A stretch of 64,000 nucleotides of DNA from NCBI RefSeq assembly GCF_007004735.1, contig NZ_SSNL01000006.1:1-64000 (forward strand), in the 5' to 3' direction. Shown piece by piece: positions 17,650 through 26,873 of the stretch (positions within the stretch are counted from its first letter, which is position 1; every line of letters begins with the position of its first letter). This DNA comes from Salinigranum halophilum (GTDB lineage Archaea > Halobacteriota > Halobacteria > Halobacteriales > Haloferacaceae). A program made the translations under genes and the position numbers. A model generated the notes under the pieces. That model saw only the letters and a list, made by a program, of their open reading frames with translations, was not told the DNA's origin and searched no databases.

Positions 17650-17929
17650 CACAGGACGAACGCGATGTCGCTTCGGCAAAAATCGTATCGACTTCTGTTC
17701 GTCTCTCCCCACGGCGACGTGGAGGCCGAGACGAGTTTCCGACACTGCGACACTCCCGTCCTGTGACACAGCGAGCATGGGGTATCGAACACAGCGACGC
17801 TCGACATCCTCCCCACCTCTCTGCTCCTTTCAGGGTCCGTATGTCTGGTTCGACACGGCGGAAAGAGTACGGCTGGATAACATTTGTCATCCTACACTTA
17901 TTTACAGTGTCGCGAGAACGACCTGTTCC

Positions 17930-18232
17930 ATGCTCTCCAAAATCAGAGAAATCGTCTTCAGTGAGCCCTCTGGGAGAATCCATGCGTTCGTAATGGTTGC
18001 TGGCTCGCTCGTCATGTTGAGTATCTACATCTACTAGGATATTCTACGCGGCGGTTCCTCCATCAGTTCGCTTATCATGGCGGTTGGATTCGCGCTGTCT
18101 GGACTCGCCGAGTCCCTTCCGACGGAACACCGACAGATGGCTGGTGGATTGCGTGTCACTGCGATTCTGTTGTTGACCGGTCTACTCAGTCTCACGCTCT
18201 TCACTCCCGACGTTGTTCTCGGGCCATCGTAG
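17930..18232 (+). pseudogene. FSEPSGR-family small membrane protein with in-frame TAG
   Basis: MLSKIREIVFSEPSGRIHAF opens the frame at 17930. TAG occurs at 18035-18037 in a helix (SIYIY-stop-DILRGG). The same frame continues through GFALSGLAESLPTEHRQMAG to the real stop at 18230-18232, giving 101 codons in all. It aligns along its full length with the frameshifted copy at 6232-6529. Either a nonsense mutation or readthrough is possible. TAG ends other genes in this window, so general recoding is unlikely. Confidence 0.6.
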
Positions 18233-18343
18233 GAGAGCCCCGTTCAATTCGCACACAGACGTACCAGCTGTTTCAGTCGGAGTCGTGTCGAATCAGTAGC
18301 CCTTCGCAGGGTCGATGCGGTGTACCCCGTCTCCTTCCGAGAG

Positions 18344-18700
18344 CTACTCCGGAAACCCGCCCAGCACACCCCATCGAAGGCGGTAGGCGACGGTTCCCAG
18401 ACACTGGCCGAGGGCGAATCCGTACCCTCCAGTGACTGACGGGGGCCGAAGCCAGACTCGAACGATGTTGATGACCACGACGAACGCGACCCGACGGAGA
18501 CGAGAACGCCGAATACCAGCGAAGTCGTAATCGTGAGCAGCATGGTACGAGACCGCGTAGACGACTCCCGCTCCAAGCAGAAGCACTGGGGGACGCCGTG
18601 AGTCGAGGCCAGACTGACGTCTCGCGACGACGACCAGGACGAGGATCCAAACCGCGTTGGCGACAACCTGGAAGCGTGCGCGGGTTCGACGAGCAAGCAC
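18344..18700 (-). CDS. Possible membrane protein with GTG start
   Basis: 118 residues if started at GTG 18700. VVANAVWILVLVVVARRQ, a helix with VLLLGAGVVYAVSYHAAHD, and VAFVVVINIVRVW give three probable helices. Longer frames on the same strand start with low-quality sequence. A clear ATG is missing and there is no recognised family, so the start and the gene itself are uncertain. It is divergent from the DUF6159-like gene. Confidence 0.35.
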   Translation of the reverse strand: MLARRTRARFQVVANAVWILVLVVVARRQSGLDSRRPPVLLLGAGVVYAVSYHAAHDYDFAGIRRSRLRRVAFVVVINIVRVWLRPPSVTGGYGFALGQCLGTVAYRLRWGVLGGFPE

Positions 18701-18942
18701 GATTCGACAAGAACAGACCGGATAATAACCTTTGCTTCGGAGGGATGATGCGGTCCTACCATCCGGCCAACAGCTGGGGGATGACAGTGGAACAATCAGT
18801 CCGCGTGGGACCAAACACGCCAAGCACATCGAGCGGTTTTCAGCTCCTCGATCGGGGGCTGATCTGGTGCGTTGAGCGACGGTCTCGGGTATCTCCTACG
18901 TTCTCCCCGAGATTTATTTCATCGGAGGGGGTACCACCGGCT

Positions 18943-19770
18943 ATGCCCTCCAAGTACAGACGAGGTCTCGACATCACGTCCGAGAGCCTCGATATGTTCA
19001 GACAGAACGCGACGCTCGCGGTGCTCCCCGCGTTGAGTCTGCTCGCCGTCGGGAGCGCATTTGCCGTCCTCGCTGCGCTCGCGTTCCGGCTCGGAATCGT
19101 CGACTCCCTGTTCACCAACGACCGCTACAGGTACGGAGCGTTGTTCTGTGCAGTCGCGGTCTCTTCGAGCGTGGCGACGTTCTTCAACGCAGCCGTGGTG
19201 CACTGCGCTGCGCGGATGTTCGACGGCGAGGAGACCTCGGTCCGAGACGGCCTCGCCGCTGCATGGCGCGTCCGTCGGCAGGTCGCGACGTGGGGAGTGG
19301 TGGCCGCGACGCTCGGGACACTCATGTACGTCCTCGACGAGAAGTTCGGTGCCATCGGGAGCCTCGCGAGACTCGTGTTCGACCTCGCGTGGGTCCTCCT
19401 GACGTACTTCATCGTCCCGGTCATCGTCCTCGATAGCGAGACGGGGATTCGACGACAACTCCGCCGAAGCGGGTCGCTCTTTCGGGAGACGTGGGGCGAG
19501 AGCGTTTCCGCGACTATCGGCGTCAGCGTCGTGTTCTTCGTCGCCGCGATTCCGGGACTCGTGCTGTTGGGCGTGGGATACTTCCTGCTCGACGGCCTTC
19601 TCGGGACAGCGGCGCTCGTCGCTGGTGGGGGTATCGTCGTCGCTTGTCTCGTCTGCTCCCAGACCGTCCAGGCGATCGTCCGAACGGCGCTGTACCGGTA
19701 CGCGACGACGGGTGAACGGGTCGGCCCGTTCGCATTCCGAGATCCGGCGGGCGTGTTCCCCGAGAAGTGA
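18943..19770 (+). CDS. DUF6159-like multi-pass membrane protein
   Basis: 275 residues from ATG 18943 (MPSKYRRGLDITSESLDMFR). An N-terminal amphipathic segment with SLDMFRQNATLAVLPALSLL, then six helices, fits the haloarchaeal DUF6159-type plan. GLAAAWRVRRQVATWG and TYFIVPVIVLDSE are typical of the family. Function unknown. The same gross fold (amphipathic start with DSIKRSAW- or DAFRRSWE-like signatures) occurs in the genes at 22182 and 27379. Confidence 0.65.
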   Translation: MPSKYRRGLDITSESLDMFRQNATLAVLPALSLLAVGSAFAVLAALAFRLGIVDSLFTNDRYRYGALFCAVAVSSSVATFFNAAVVHCAARMFDGEETSVRDGLAAAWRVRRQVATWGVVAATLGTLMYVLDEKFGAIGSLARLVFDLAWVLLTYFIVPVIVLDSETGIRRQLRRSGSLFRETWGESVSATIGVSVVFFVAAIPGLVLLGVGYFLLDGLLGTAALVAGGGIVVACLVCSQTVQAIVRTALYRYATTGERVGPFAFRDPAGVFPEK

Positions 19771-19840
19771 CGGCGTCGGTGCTGAACTGGAAGCCATCAT
19801 ACGAGCACGGCATCGATACATCGTGCGACGACGTCGGCGT

Positions 19841-20044
19841 TCAGTCGAGAAGCGCCATCAGCGTGAACCCACCGTAGAAGCCGAGCGCGTGTAGGACGAC
19901 TTCGGTCACGAACTCGGTCGGTGTCGTGATGTCGAACGTGTGAATGAACAACACGTCGGTGGTCACGACGACTGACGTGATGCAGAGACAGACGACCACG
20001 CGGCGACCGCTGAGTACCGGACCTGACCAGATGGTATCACTCAC
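19841..20044 (-). CDS. 67-residue two-helix membrane protein
   Basis: MSDTIWSGPVLSGRRVVV, then a helix with VCLCITSVVVTTDVLFIH, a loop, and a second helix with VVLHALGFYGGFTLMALL. On the minus strand TATTAAAAT lies about 40 nt upstream of the start, a plausible promoter. No family is recognised. Confidence 0.5.
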   Translation of the reverse strand: MSDTIWSGPVLSGRRVVVCLCITSVVVTTDVLFIHTFDITTPTEFVTEVVLHALGFYGGFTLMALLD

Positions 20045-20161
20045 GAGTGTACTTCTCGTTCGACTGTCGAGATTTTAATACCTGCTATCGCCGGGAGTAG
20101 ACGAATCGAGCGCGGGCGGACGAACAAGCACCTGTACTGGGACATCTAGGGGTGATTCTGA

Positions 20162-21001
20162 TTACTGGATGTCAGCGCGTTCGAACCGGAGATACCCGAG
20201 AACGAGCGGCAGAGCTGCCCAGACAGCGAGGATGACGAAGCCGACCCAGTCGTCGAGGTAGAACGCACTCCCTTGGGGATAGAACGTGATCGCACTGTAC
20301 TCGGGGATGACCGCTCTGACGGCGTGCATGAACGCGGTCGAGGGGTTCAACAGGCCGATGAACTTGAACCAGTCCGGCAGTCCCGTCTCGGGGATGTTCT
20401 GCCCGTAGATTGCCAACTGCAGCACCAACAGAAGCACGTCCCAGCCGACGAGGAACAGCGAGTACAGCGCTCCGGCACCGACGAACGCCTGCTGGCGTGA
20501 CTGCATCGCCGCCGAGAACCCCGTGGCGAAGGCGATGTAGACCGCGCCATAGAGCACCGTGAGGAGCGTGTAGCGGCTGAACACGACGAAATCGAACGAC
20601 TCGTACGTTGCCAGGGCGATGACACCAGCGACAGTGTAGCCGACGAGTATCGAGACGGTGATGACGCCCGTGCGACCGATGAACTTCCCGAAGACGACTT
20701 CCAATCTCGAGTTCGGAAGACCCAGCAGGAGTCGGAGGCTCCCGCGGTCCTGCTCGCGGATGATCGTGTCGTACGCGAGGACGAAGCCGATGAGCGGAAC
20801 CATGAACACAGTCGGTTGTCGCATACTGTTCAGGAGGGCCAGCGTGCTCGCGTCCACGGCGCTGTCCCGGTACATGACGGGAATCCACTGGATGGCGGCG
20901 AGACCGGTTGCGAAGACGACGAACAACAACGTCGTCGACAGGAGTGAGAACGACCGAATGGAGTCTTCGAAGTCCTTCCGGATGACGGCCGAGAGACTCA
21001 T
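20162..21001 (-). CDS. ABC-2 type transporter permease without adjacent ATPase
   Basis: 279 residues from ATG 21001 (MSLSAVIRKDFEDSIRS); longer starts are out of pattern. It has the ABC-2 plan: an N-terminal cytoplasmic helix (VIRKDFEDSIRSFSL), a first helix, a large loop ending with REQDRGSLRLLLGLPNSR, and five further helices. It matches haloarchaeal copper- or NosY-like ABC-2 permeases. The partner ATPase, normally directly upstream, is absent here; a doubtful frame occupies that place. It would need an ATPase made elsewhere. Confidence 0.75.
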   Translation of the reverse strand: MSLSAVIRKDFEDSIRSFSLLSTTLLFVVFATGLAAIQWIPVMYRDSAVDASTLALLNSMRQPTVFMVPLIGFVLAYDTIIREQDRGSLRLLLGLPNSRLEVVFGKFIGRTGVITVSILVGYTVAGVIALATYESFDFVVFSRYTLLTVLYGAVYIAFATGFSAAMQSRQQAFVGAGALYSLFLVGWDVLLLVLQLAIYGQNIPETGLPDWFKFIGLLNPSTAFMHAVRAVIPEYSAITFYPQGSAFYLDDWVGFVILAVWAALPLVLGYLRFERADIQ

Positions 21002-21079
21002 GTACGGCTGTCCACACTGGAGCCACATCGATATTGGGGTGTGAGTCGCGCCGTTCAAACCCGGTTGTGGAGTGGGGAA

Positions 21080-21470
21080 CTACCATCCCGATACCTGGAT
21101 GTCGTGCTGGCGGACGAACACGTCGTCGAAGGGTGCGTCGAGTGCGGTGGCTGCTTCAGCGACGAGGTCCCACAGGCGGTACAGGCCGGGGGATTCGGCA
21201 GCTTCACCGAGAGAAAAGCGAGTCGTCGGCGCGACGACGGATTCCCCCATCCGGCCCTTCGTTGCCGGCCGCGACGCCGGTCTCCCCGCAGTCGTCGATA
21301 TCGAAGCGAGCCCACCCAGAGACGTCGTGCAGGGCTTCGTCGGCGTCTCCCTGTCTTGATTCGGGGGCGACCGGTGCCTCAGACGTCTCGTCACCGAGGA
21401 GTCGCACAAGGGCGTCTCGGGAATCGGTCCGTGATGGCGGGGCTTTTTTATCGGGGTGACCAAACGTCAA
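21080..21470 (-). pseudogene. Possible frameshifted soluble protein
   Basis: Two minus frames each look coding over part of this stretch. One starts MTFGHPDKKAPPSR and includes DALVRLLGDETSEAP and SGWARFDIDDCGETG (to about 21240). The other ends SLGEAAESPGLYRLWDLV, then DAPFDDVFVRQHDIQVSGW (to 21080). Together they could be one acidic protein of about 130 residues broken by a frameshift near 21215-21240. No family is recognised. Confidence 0.3.
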
Positions 21471-21479
21471 TCACCCTGT

Positions 21480-21950
21480 ATGTCACGCGACGATGTGCCC
21501 CGCTCACTTCGCAACCTGCTTGTCGGACCCGGGGACACTCGCTTCAGACGGAATCTCACTCTCCTGTCCGCAGTCGTACTCGCCGTGTCGACGTGTCTCG
21601 CGTACGCAGTCGACCTGTTCACCGTCGCAGGAGGAATCCTCATCATCCCGGGAGACGCGACCGTAGTGGGTCTCGTCGTCGCGACGGGTGTCGGGTACCG
21701 GAGTGGGGGCTTGGTTTTCGCGTGGATGCTCTTTTTCGCGGCCTATCTCGGGTTCCACGCTGACTGGGCATTCTTTGGACTCTCGGGAAGAAGCCTCTCT
21801 GGAGAACTGGCGTTCTTTTTCGACCCGGTCAGTCTCGCCGTGTTCGGCACCGCAGCTGTACTCCTCGGAACACTCGCCTACGGTGCTGGGTCACTCACTC
21901 GCCGGTCCCTCGGCCGCCTCCGTCAATCAGCGACACGAGGTGACCCCTGA
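21480..21950 (+). CDS. Four-helix membrane protein with remnant paralogue at 54.3 kb
   Basis: 156 residues from ATG 21480 (MSRDDVPRSLRNLLVGPGD). Helices lie near 26-48, 52-72, 76-98 and 122-145. IIPGDATVVGLVVATGVG and LAYGAGSLTRRSLG recur in a decayed copy at about 54330-54441. A similar 20-bp palindrome follows each copy by about 80 bp. Function unknown. Confidence 0.55.
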   Translation: MSRDDVPRSLRNLLVGPGDTRFRRNLTLLSAVVLAVSTCLAYAVDLFTVAGGILIIPGDATVVGLVVATGVGYRSGGLVFAWMLFFAAYLGFHADWAFFGLSGRSLSGELAFFFDPVSLAVFGTAAVLLGTLAYGAGSLTRRSLGRLRQSATRGDP

Positions 21951-22030
21951 ACGTGTGCTACAGTGGTGACCGCGCTCACACGTGTACAGGTAAATCACTC
22001 GTGATTGACGTATCCCATTACAAGATAAAA

Positions 22031-22050
22031 TTACAGTTATAGCTATGTAA
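22031..22050. promoter_or_regulatory. 20-bp imperfect palindrome TTACAGTTATAGCTATGTAA
   Basis: It lies 81 bp after the gene ending at 21950 and about 130 bp before the gene at 22182. A 16-of-20 match occurs at 54517-54536, again just after the related remnant. It could be an operator or a terminator-like structure. Confidence 0.4.
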
Positions 22051-22181
22051 GGCTGTCCTCGAAGTGAGTCACTGTATCACGCTCTCTGGGGGTTGAAAAG
22101 CGCGCTCCGCGGCAGCACCCGAACGGCCCTATCTGGCAACGAATCAGTATCTCTTTACACCGCGTTCGAGCTAGTGCAGGT

Positions 22182-23057
22182 ATGGCAGTCCTCCAAGCGC
22201 TCCAGACAGCTATCGGTGCGGCGAGACGCAACCCACTGGTGTTCGTCATCGCTGCGGCGTTCAGCCTGTTTCAGGTTCCCAGTGTGCTCGCACAGTCGCT
22301 CCATCCCCTCGTCGGGAGCGTCGTCTCACTGGGGGTCAGTGGACTCACGATCTTCGTCGTGCCGTTCTTCTTCGGTGGAATCATCGGGATGGCGAACGAG
22401 GCCATCGACGGTCGAACCTCCTTCGAGACGTTCGTTCGCGAAGGCAAGACGCACTACGTGTCGATTCTGGTGGTCTATCTCGGCCTGTTCGCGATAAACC
22501 TCGTCCTGGGATTCGTCATCACGTTCGCGGCAATCCTCGGTGGCATCTTCTTCCTCGGAAGTGCCGGCCAGCCGAGTCTCGTCCCACTCGTGATTCTCGC
22601 CATCATCGGCGGAATCGCGCTCCTCGGATACCTCCTCATCGCGTTCGTCGTCCAGTTCTTCGGTCACGCGGTCGTCGTTGACGACCTCGAGGCGGTCGAC
22701 AGTATCAAACGGAGCGCGTGGTGCGTCCGACACAACCTGGTGGCCGTCTTCGGCTACACCGTGCTGGCGGCCGTCGGCGGTGCCGTGTTCGGCGTGTTCG
22801 GTGTGCTGTTCTCGCTTCTCACGTCGCCGCCGTTCTCACAGGGGGAGGGTGTGGACCCTGTCGGACCGGCCGCGGGTCCTCTCCCGGTCGACCTCCCGTC
22901 TGTGGGCCTCGCTGGCACCGCCGTGCTGGTGGTCCTCATCGTGATACTCACCGGTCTCTTCGCCGGCCTCTTCGCTACCTTCTCGACCGCGTTCTACCGG
23001 ACGATCCGACCGGTCGATGAGCACACGACTGAGGACGGGACCGAAGTGAGCGGGTGA
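22182..23057 (+). CDS. DUF7847-like multi-pass membrane protein
   Basis: 291 residues. It opens MAVLQALQTAIGAARRNPLV, the amphipathic start typical of this haloarchaeal membrane family. About six helices follow. HAVVVDDLEAVDSIKRSAW is the family signature before the second half, and a Pro/Gly-rich loop (residues 220-245) precedes the last helix. Role unknown. It is similar in plan to the gene at 27379. A GTG four bases before its stop opens an 81-codon hydrophilic frame that I do not accept as a gene. Confidence 0.65.
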   Translation: MAVLQALQTAIGAARRNPLVFVIAAAFSLFQVPSVLAQSLHPLVGSVVSLGVSGLTIFVVPFFFGGIIGMANEAIDGRTSFETFVREGKTHYVSILVVYLGLFAINLVLGFVITFAAILGGIFFLGSAGQPSLVPLVILAIIGGIALLGYLLIAFVVQFFGHAVVVDDLEAVDSIKRSAWCVRHNLVAVFGYTVLAAVGGAVFGVFGVLFSLLTSPPFSQGEGVDPVGPAAGPLPVDLPSVGLAGTAVLVVLIVILTGLFAGLFATFSTAFYRTIRPVDEHTTEDGTEVSG

Positions 23058-23345
23058 GCAACGTGAGATCGGTCGCGGCCACCACAAGCGTTGACCGTGC
23101 TGCCCGTCCGACCTCCGACGACGAGAAACGGTCAGCTTCGGATTCCTCGGACTCGTCCTCATCGAACCCGGGCAGAGGCGGCGAGCAAATCATCGGAGAA
23201 TTCGAGAGACGAGTCGTCTCCGGTTCGTTCGCCCACAGTGGAGACGCAACCAGCCAACTGGAGCGCACGTCCAACAGAGCGGGTCGAGGGCGTTCTTGAT
23301 TCGTGGGGATGACACCCTAGGTACATATCGTGTGCATCTGAAGAT

Positions 23346-24104
23346 GTGGCGTACAACCTGGCTGACAAGACTGCCATCGTGACTGGTGCGGCATCGGGAA
23401 TCGGAGAACAGACTGCAGAGCGGTTCGCCCAGGAGGGGGCGAACGTCGTCGTCGCGGACGTAGTCGCCGAGGAGGGGCAGAACGTCGTCGACGAGCTCGA
23501 ATCCGCAGGGGGCACAGCGACGTTCGTCGAGACGGACGTCAGTGACCCTGCCGACGTCGAAGCGCTGGTACAGACGGCTGTCGAGACATACGGGAGCGCC
23601 GACATCGCCGTCAACAACGCAGGCATCGAGGGCAGAGATGCCCCGCTCGCAGAACTGACGATGGACGACTGGAATCGAGTGATCGACATCAACCTGAAGG
23701 GCGTGTGGCTGTGTATGAAGCACGAACTTCGGGAGATGGTCGAGAACGGTGGCGGTGCGATCGTCAACACCTCGTCGATCGCCGGGCTCGTCGCCGCTGG
23801 TGGGCCACCGTACGTCGCGAGTAAACACGGCGTGCTCGGGCTGACGAAAGTCGCTGCGACGCAGTACGCACAGGAGGACGTCCGCGTGAACGCGGTCTGT
23901 CCAGGGGTCATCGACACGGAGATGGTTCAGCGCGCTGCCGACGAGGACCCCGACTCGATCGAACAGTTCGTCCAGATGCAACCGCTCGGCCGGATGGGGA
24001 CGCCGGAAGAAATCGCCAACGCGGTCGTCTGGCTCTGCTCTGACGAGGCCTCGTTCGTCACCGGCAACGCCTATCCCGTCGATGGCGGTTACATGGCGCT
24101 CTGA
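23346..24104 (+). CDS. Short-chain dehydrogenase/reductase (SDR), classical type
   Basis: 252 residues. A Rossmann nucleotide-binding motif TGAASGIG (13-20), NNAG (90-93), a catalytic Ser in NTSSIAG (about 143), and Y156-K160 (YVASK) are all present. The C-terminal WLCSDEASFVTGNAYPVDGG matches glucose/3-oxoacyl-type SDRs. D38 after the third strand (VVVADVV) suggests a preference for NAD over NADP. It oxidises or reduces an alcohol/ketone pair; the substrate is not predictable. The start is GTG at 23346; the ATG two bases earlier is out of frame. It stands alone. Confidence 0.88.
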   Translation: MAYNLADKTAIVTGAASGIGEQTAERFAQEGANVVVADVVAEEGQNVVDELESAGGTATFVETDVSDPADVEALVQTAVETYGSADIAVNNAGIEGRDAPLAELTMDDWNRVIDINLKGVWLCMKHELREMVENGGGAIVNTSSIAGLVAAGGPPYVASKHGVLGLTKVAATQYAQEDVRVNAVCPGVIDTEMVQRAADEDPDSIEQFVQMQPLGRMGTPEEIANAVVWLCSDEASFVTGNAYPVDGGYMAL

Positions 24105-24511
24105 GTGCCCCGGGCCGGCGGAATTTTTGGTCCGATGATGAAAGAAGAGCCCCCATACCCTCCGAATGACAGTCAGCCCACGGCAACCGCGAAATCCTCA
24201 CTGTCGCCTCAATGAGCCGGGTTTCATCCTGGCTGGAGGTCGCACGACATCGAGCCGGGTATCCAGCAGACGAGGACCGAGTTGGCGTCGGTCCACGCTG
24301 AGAGAACGCTACGTCTGCACGGGAAATCTCTCACCCGTCCTGTGACGACGTACCCGTGGTGTCGGCGAACGACCCGCCAGTTCACCGGATTCTCTCGAAA
24401 CCGAACACGCTACCCCTCGTACCGAGCACGCAGCTTACGACACTCGCCGCCCTCTTCTCCCGTGGAATGCCGACAAGCTCCACCGAACGAACGACCAGGA
24501 CCGACACGAGA
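24105..24511. other. Intergenic, no supported gene
   Basis: About 400 bp between the SDR and the MDR oxidoreductase. Frames here are Arg/Thr-rich and unlike haloarchaeal proteins. No clear promoter, hairpin or repeat was seen. Confidence 0.5.
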
Positions 24512-25483
24512 ATGAAGGCCGTCGCGGCCACAGCGTACGGCGGCCCGGAGGTCCTCGGGCTCTACTCGGCGCCGAAGCCCACCGCGGAGCCCGACGAGGT
24601 CCTGATCCGCGTTCGGGTGTCCACCGTCGGCCCGGCCAACTCGGCCATGCGCGAAGGACGGCCGTTCCCCGTCCGCTTCTTCAGCGGCCTCCGACGTCCC
24701 ACGTCCATCCCGGGCGACGCGTTCGCCGGTGAGGTCGCGGCCGTCGGCAAGAGCGTCACGCGCTTCGCCATCGGCGACCGGGTGTTCGGGACAATCGCGC
24801 CAGAGTCGGGCGCGCACGCCGAGTACGTCTGCGTCCCCGAGGACGGTACGGTCGAACTGACACCCGCAGGTGTGAGTGACGCCGAGGCCGCCGCCGTCGC
24901 CGATAACGGCCTCACAGCGATGCTGTTCCTCCGTGACGTGGCCGACCTCCAGCCCGGCCAGTCCATCCTCATAAACGGTGCTTCGGGCGGTATCGGGACG
25001 TTCGCCGTCCAGCTCGCCACCCACGTGGGGTGTGAGGTCACCGGCGTCTGCAGCACTAGGAACGTCGACCTCGTGCGCTCGCTCGGTGCCGACAGGGTCG
25101 TCGATTACACGACCACCGACGTTACCGAGACGGATGAGACGTACGACGTAATCTTCGACGCCGTGGGCAAGGGGTCGTTCGCGGGGTTCGCGGACGCGCT
25201 GAACCCGGGCGGGCTGTACATGACGACCGTCCCATCAGTAGGGGTTCTCCTCGCCATGGCCCGGACGAGGCTGGTCGGCGACAGGCGGGCCGTCTTCGCG
25301 GCCACGGGGATGAAGCCAGTTGGCGTGCGGAGACGATACCTCGGGGAGCTACGAACGCTCCTCGACTCCGGGGAGATCCGCTCGGTAATCGGGCGACGGT
25401 ATCCGGTCAGGGAAGTCGTCGAGGCGCACCGCTACGTCGACACCGGGCACAAGCGCGGAACGGCCGTGGTGACGATCGATTGA
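24512..25483 (+). CDS. Quinone-oxidoreductase-like MDR (zinc-free alcohol dehydrogenase superfamily)
   Basis: 323 residues from ATG 24512 (MKAVAATAYGGPEVLGLY). GroES-like N-terminal domain with PGDAFAGEVAAVGKSVTRF, then a Rossmann domain with ILINGASGGIGTFAVQLA (about 153-170) and the C-terminal VVEAHRYVDTGHKRGTAVVT. Zinc-binding Cys and His residues are absent, as in QOR/NADPH:quinone reductases. The longer frame from 24356 has a poor leader. Likely NADPH-dependent reduction of a quinone or enone. The neighbour is an SDR, but 400 bp apart. Confidence 0.85.
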   Translation: MKAVAATAYGGPEVLGLYSAPKPTAEPDEVLIRVRVSTVGPANSAMREGRPFPVRFFSGLRRPTSIPGDAFAGEVAAVGKSVTRFAIGDRVFGTIAPESGAHAEYVCVPEDGTVELTPAGVSDAEAAAVADNGLTAMLFLRDVADLQPGQSILINGASGGIGTFAVQLATHVGCEVTGVCSTRNVDLVRSLGADRVVDYTTTDVTETDETYDVIFDAVGKGSFAGFADALNPGGLYMTTVPSVGVLLAMARTRLVGDRRAVFAATGMKPVGVRRRYLGELRTLLDSGEIRSVIGRRYPVREVVEAHRYVDTGHKRGTAVVTID

Positions 25484-25766
25484 CCGGCCACCCCGCAGAC
25501 GAGTCGAGGCAGACACGGTCGTGGGGGCGGCGGCAGAGGTCCGGTCGCTCCCTCGGATGCGGCGCGGAGGTGGCCGTCCCCGTCTCGGCCGTGGCCGTCG
25601 TCTCCCGGTCCGGGTGATGATGGCACCGTGAACGAAGAGTCACGAGCGGTGCCCACGAGTCAGCCTCCAGCTGTCCTGCATGGCCGCGACGAAGTTCTCG
25701 TCCTCGACGGCGACGGAGACGGATCAACCCGGACGAGAAACCGTTCCAAGGCGAAAACAGCGTAGC

Positions 25767-26663
25767 TTACCCACGGGAGGTATCGCTTTGCAGGGGTGGA
25801 TGGGGCACGTCGCCGGTCTTTCGCAGCGTCTTCGCCCCCCAGATCACCGTGATGAGGACTGCAGTCAGGACCCAGGCCGGGTAGTAGTACTCGTCTGCGA
25901 CCTCGACGGTATCGGACACGAAGTTCACCCATCCGTGCAGGAGGATGATGCCGAGGATGCTACGCGAGGTATGGTTGTAGACCCAGGTGAAAATGACTGA
26001 CAGTGCGACGATACCGATCATGAACAGCCAGAAGCCGCTCGTCGCGAATCCGACGAACTCGCGTTGAAACGACCCTTCGACGAAGAACAGCGGGAGGTGC
26101 CAGACGGCCCAGACGACGCCCAACAGTAAACTTGCACCGAGTGCCGATCGGTCCAGCTGAAGTCGGTCTAATGCGTACCCGCGCCATCCGAACTCTTCGA
26201 GAATCGGCGGGAGCGTCGCGAAGAACAGCGTCGGGAGAATCGCCAGTGGATTGCGACTCAGTTCTCGAACGGCCTCACCCCAGACAACGCCTGAGCCGCC
26301 CAGCAGTGACGCACCCACCGCGGCCACGACCGTCACTCCGACCGGGGTCAGCAGGATGACCAGGAACCACCGTACGCCGATACGGCGGGGTTGTTTGATT
26401 CGATTCCAGAAGTCAGCCCGCCCCCGGTCGTCGTAGACGAGATAGATGAATCCGATACCGGCAGCCCCCGGGCCGAGAAGTGCCAGCAACTGCAACACTA
26501 CCCCTTCGACGCTCTGAAAACTCACGTCCAGAACTATCGCCAGCAGCAAGAAACTCCACGTAACGGTGTAGGTCACACCGAAGAATATCCACGGATTCCC
26601 GAGAGAGGTCGACATCCCACCGAGTGAAATCCGTCTCGGTTCTTGCATGCCGAGAGAACACAT
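25767..26663 (-). CDS. CPBP (CAAX/bacteriocin-processing-like) intramembrane metalloprotease
   Basis: 298 residues from 26663; ATG at 26648 or 26615 (MSTSLGNPWIFF) may be the true start. EEFGWRGY (E156, E157, R161), WAVWHLP (H189) and LLHGWVNF (H243) are the three conserved CPBP motifs, all intact. About eight helices. Family members cleave prenylated or other membrane substrates, and some act in self-immunity or regulation. Substrate unknown. It stands alone on its strand. Confidence 0.85.
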   Translation of the reverse strand: MCSLGMQEPRRISLGGMSTSLGNPWIFFGVTYTVTWSFLLLAIVLDVSFQSVEGVVLQLLALLGPGAAGIGFIYLVYDDRGRADFWNRIKQPRRIGVRWFLVILLTPVGVTVVAAVGASLLGGSGVVWGEAVRELSRNPLAILPTLFFATLPPILEEFGWRGYALDRLQLDRSALGASLLLGVVWAVWHLPLFFVEGSFQREFVGFATSGFWLFMIGIVALSVIFTWVYNHTSRSILGIILLHGWVNFVSDTVEVADEYYYPAWVLTAVLITVIWGAKTLRKTGDVPHPPLQSDTSRG

Positions 26664-26873
26664 GTTATCTATTTAATATTTTCGCGGGGGTGTCACCGGT
26701 CGTAAGAGGTGAGGAATGAGGCGATTGATGTTCGAATGCACTCTGTCCGAATTCGACCACCTCAGCCGAAGTGCCGAGTAGATTGACGCGGGATGTGTGG
26801 AGCGACAGTGGACACCCCGAGGTCGCGATTCAGGTGTGTATTCAGTTCCGTCTTGCAGAATTATCTATTCTAA

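Noticed and set aside
17812-17835. A reversed TnpB right-end-like sequence (gacatcctcccc)
   Set aside because: Only about 12 bases match the right end at 5131-5144, there is no stem-loop, and no left end is nearby.
8708-18037. TAG recoding (for example pyrrolysine) as an explanation of both in-frame TAGs
   Set aside because: TAG is the normal stop of several intact genes here (for example at 16542-16544 and 35442-35444), and no pyl gene is in view. Simple mutation is likelier.
23054-23299. An 81-codon frame starting with GTG overlapping the membrane gene at 22182
   Set aside because: It is Ser/Arg-rich without a conserved pattern. The GTGA overlap alone is not enough.
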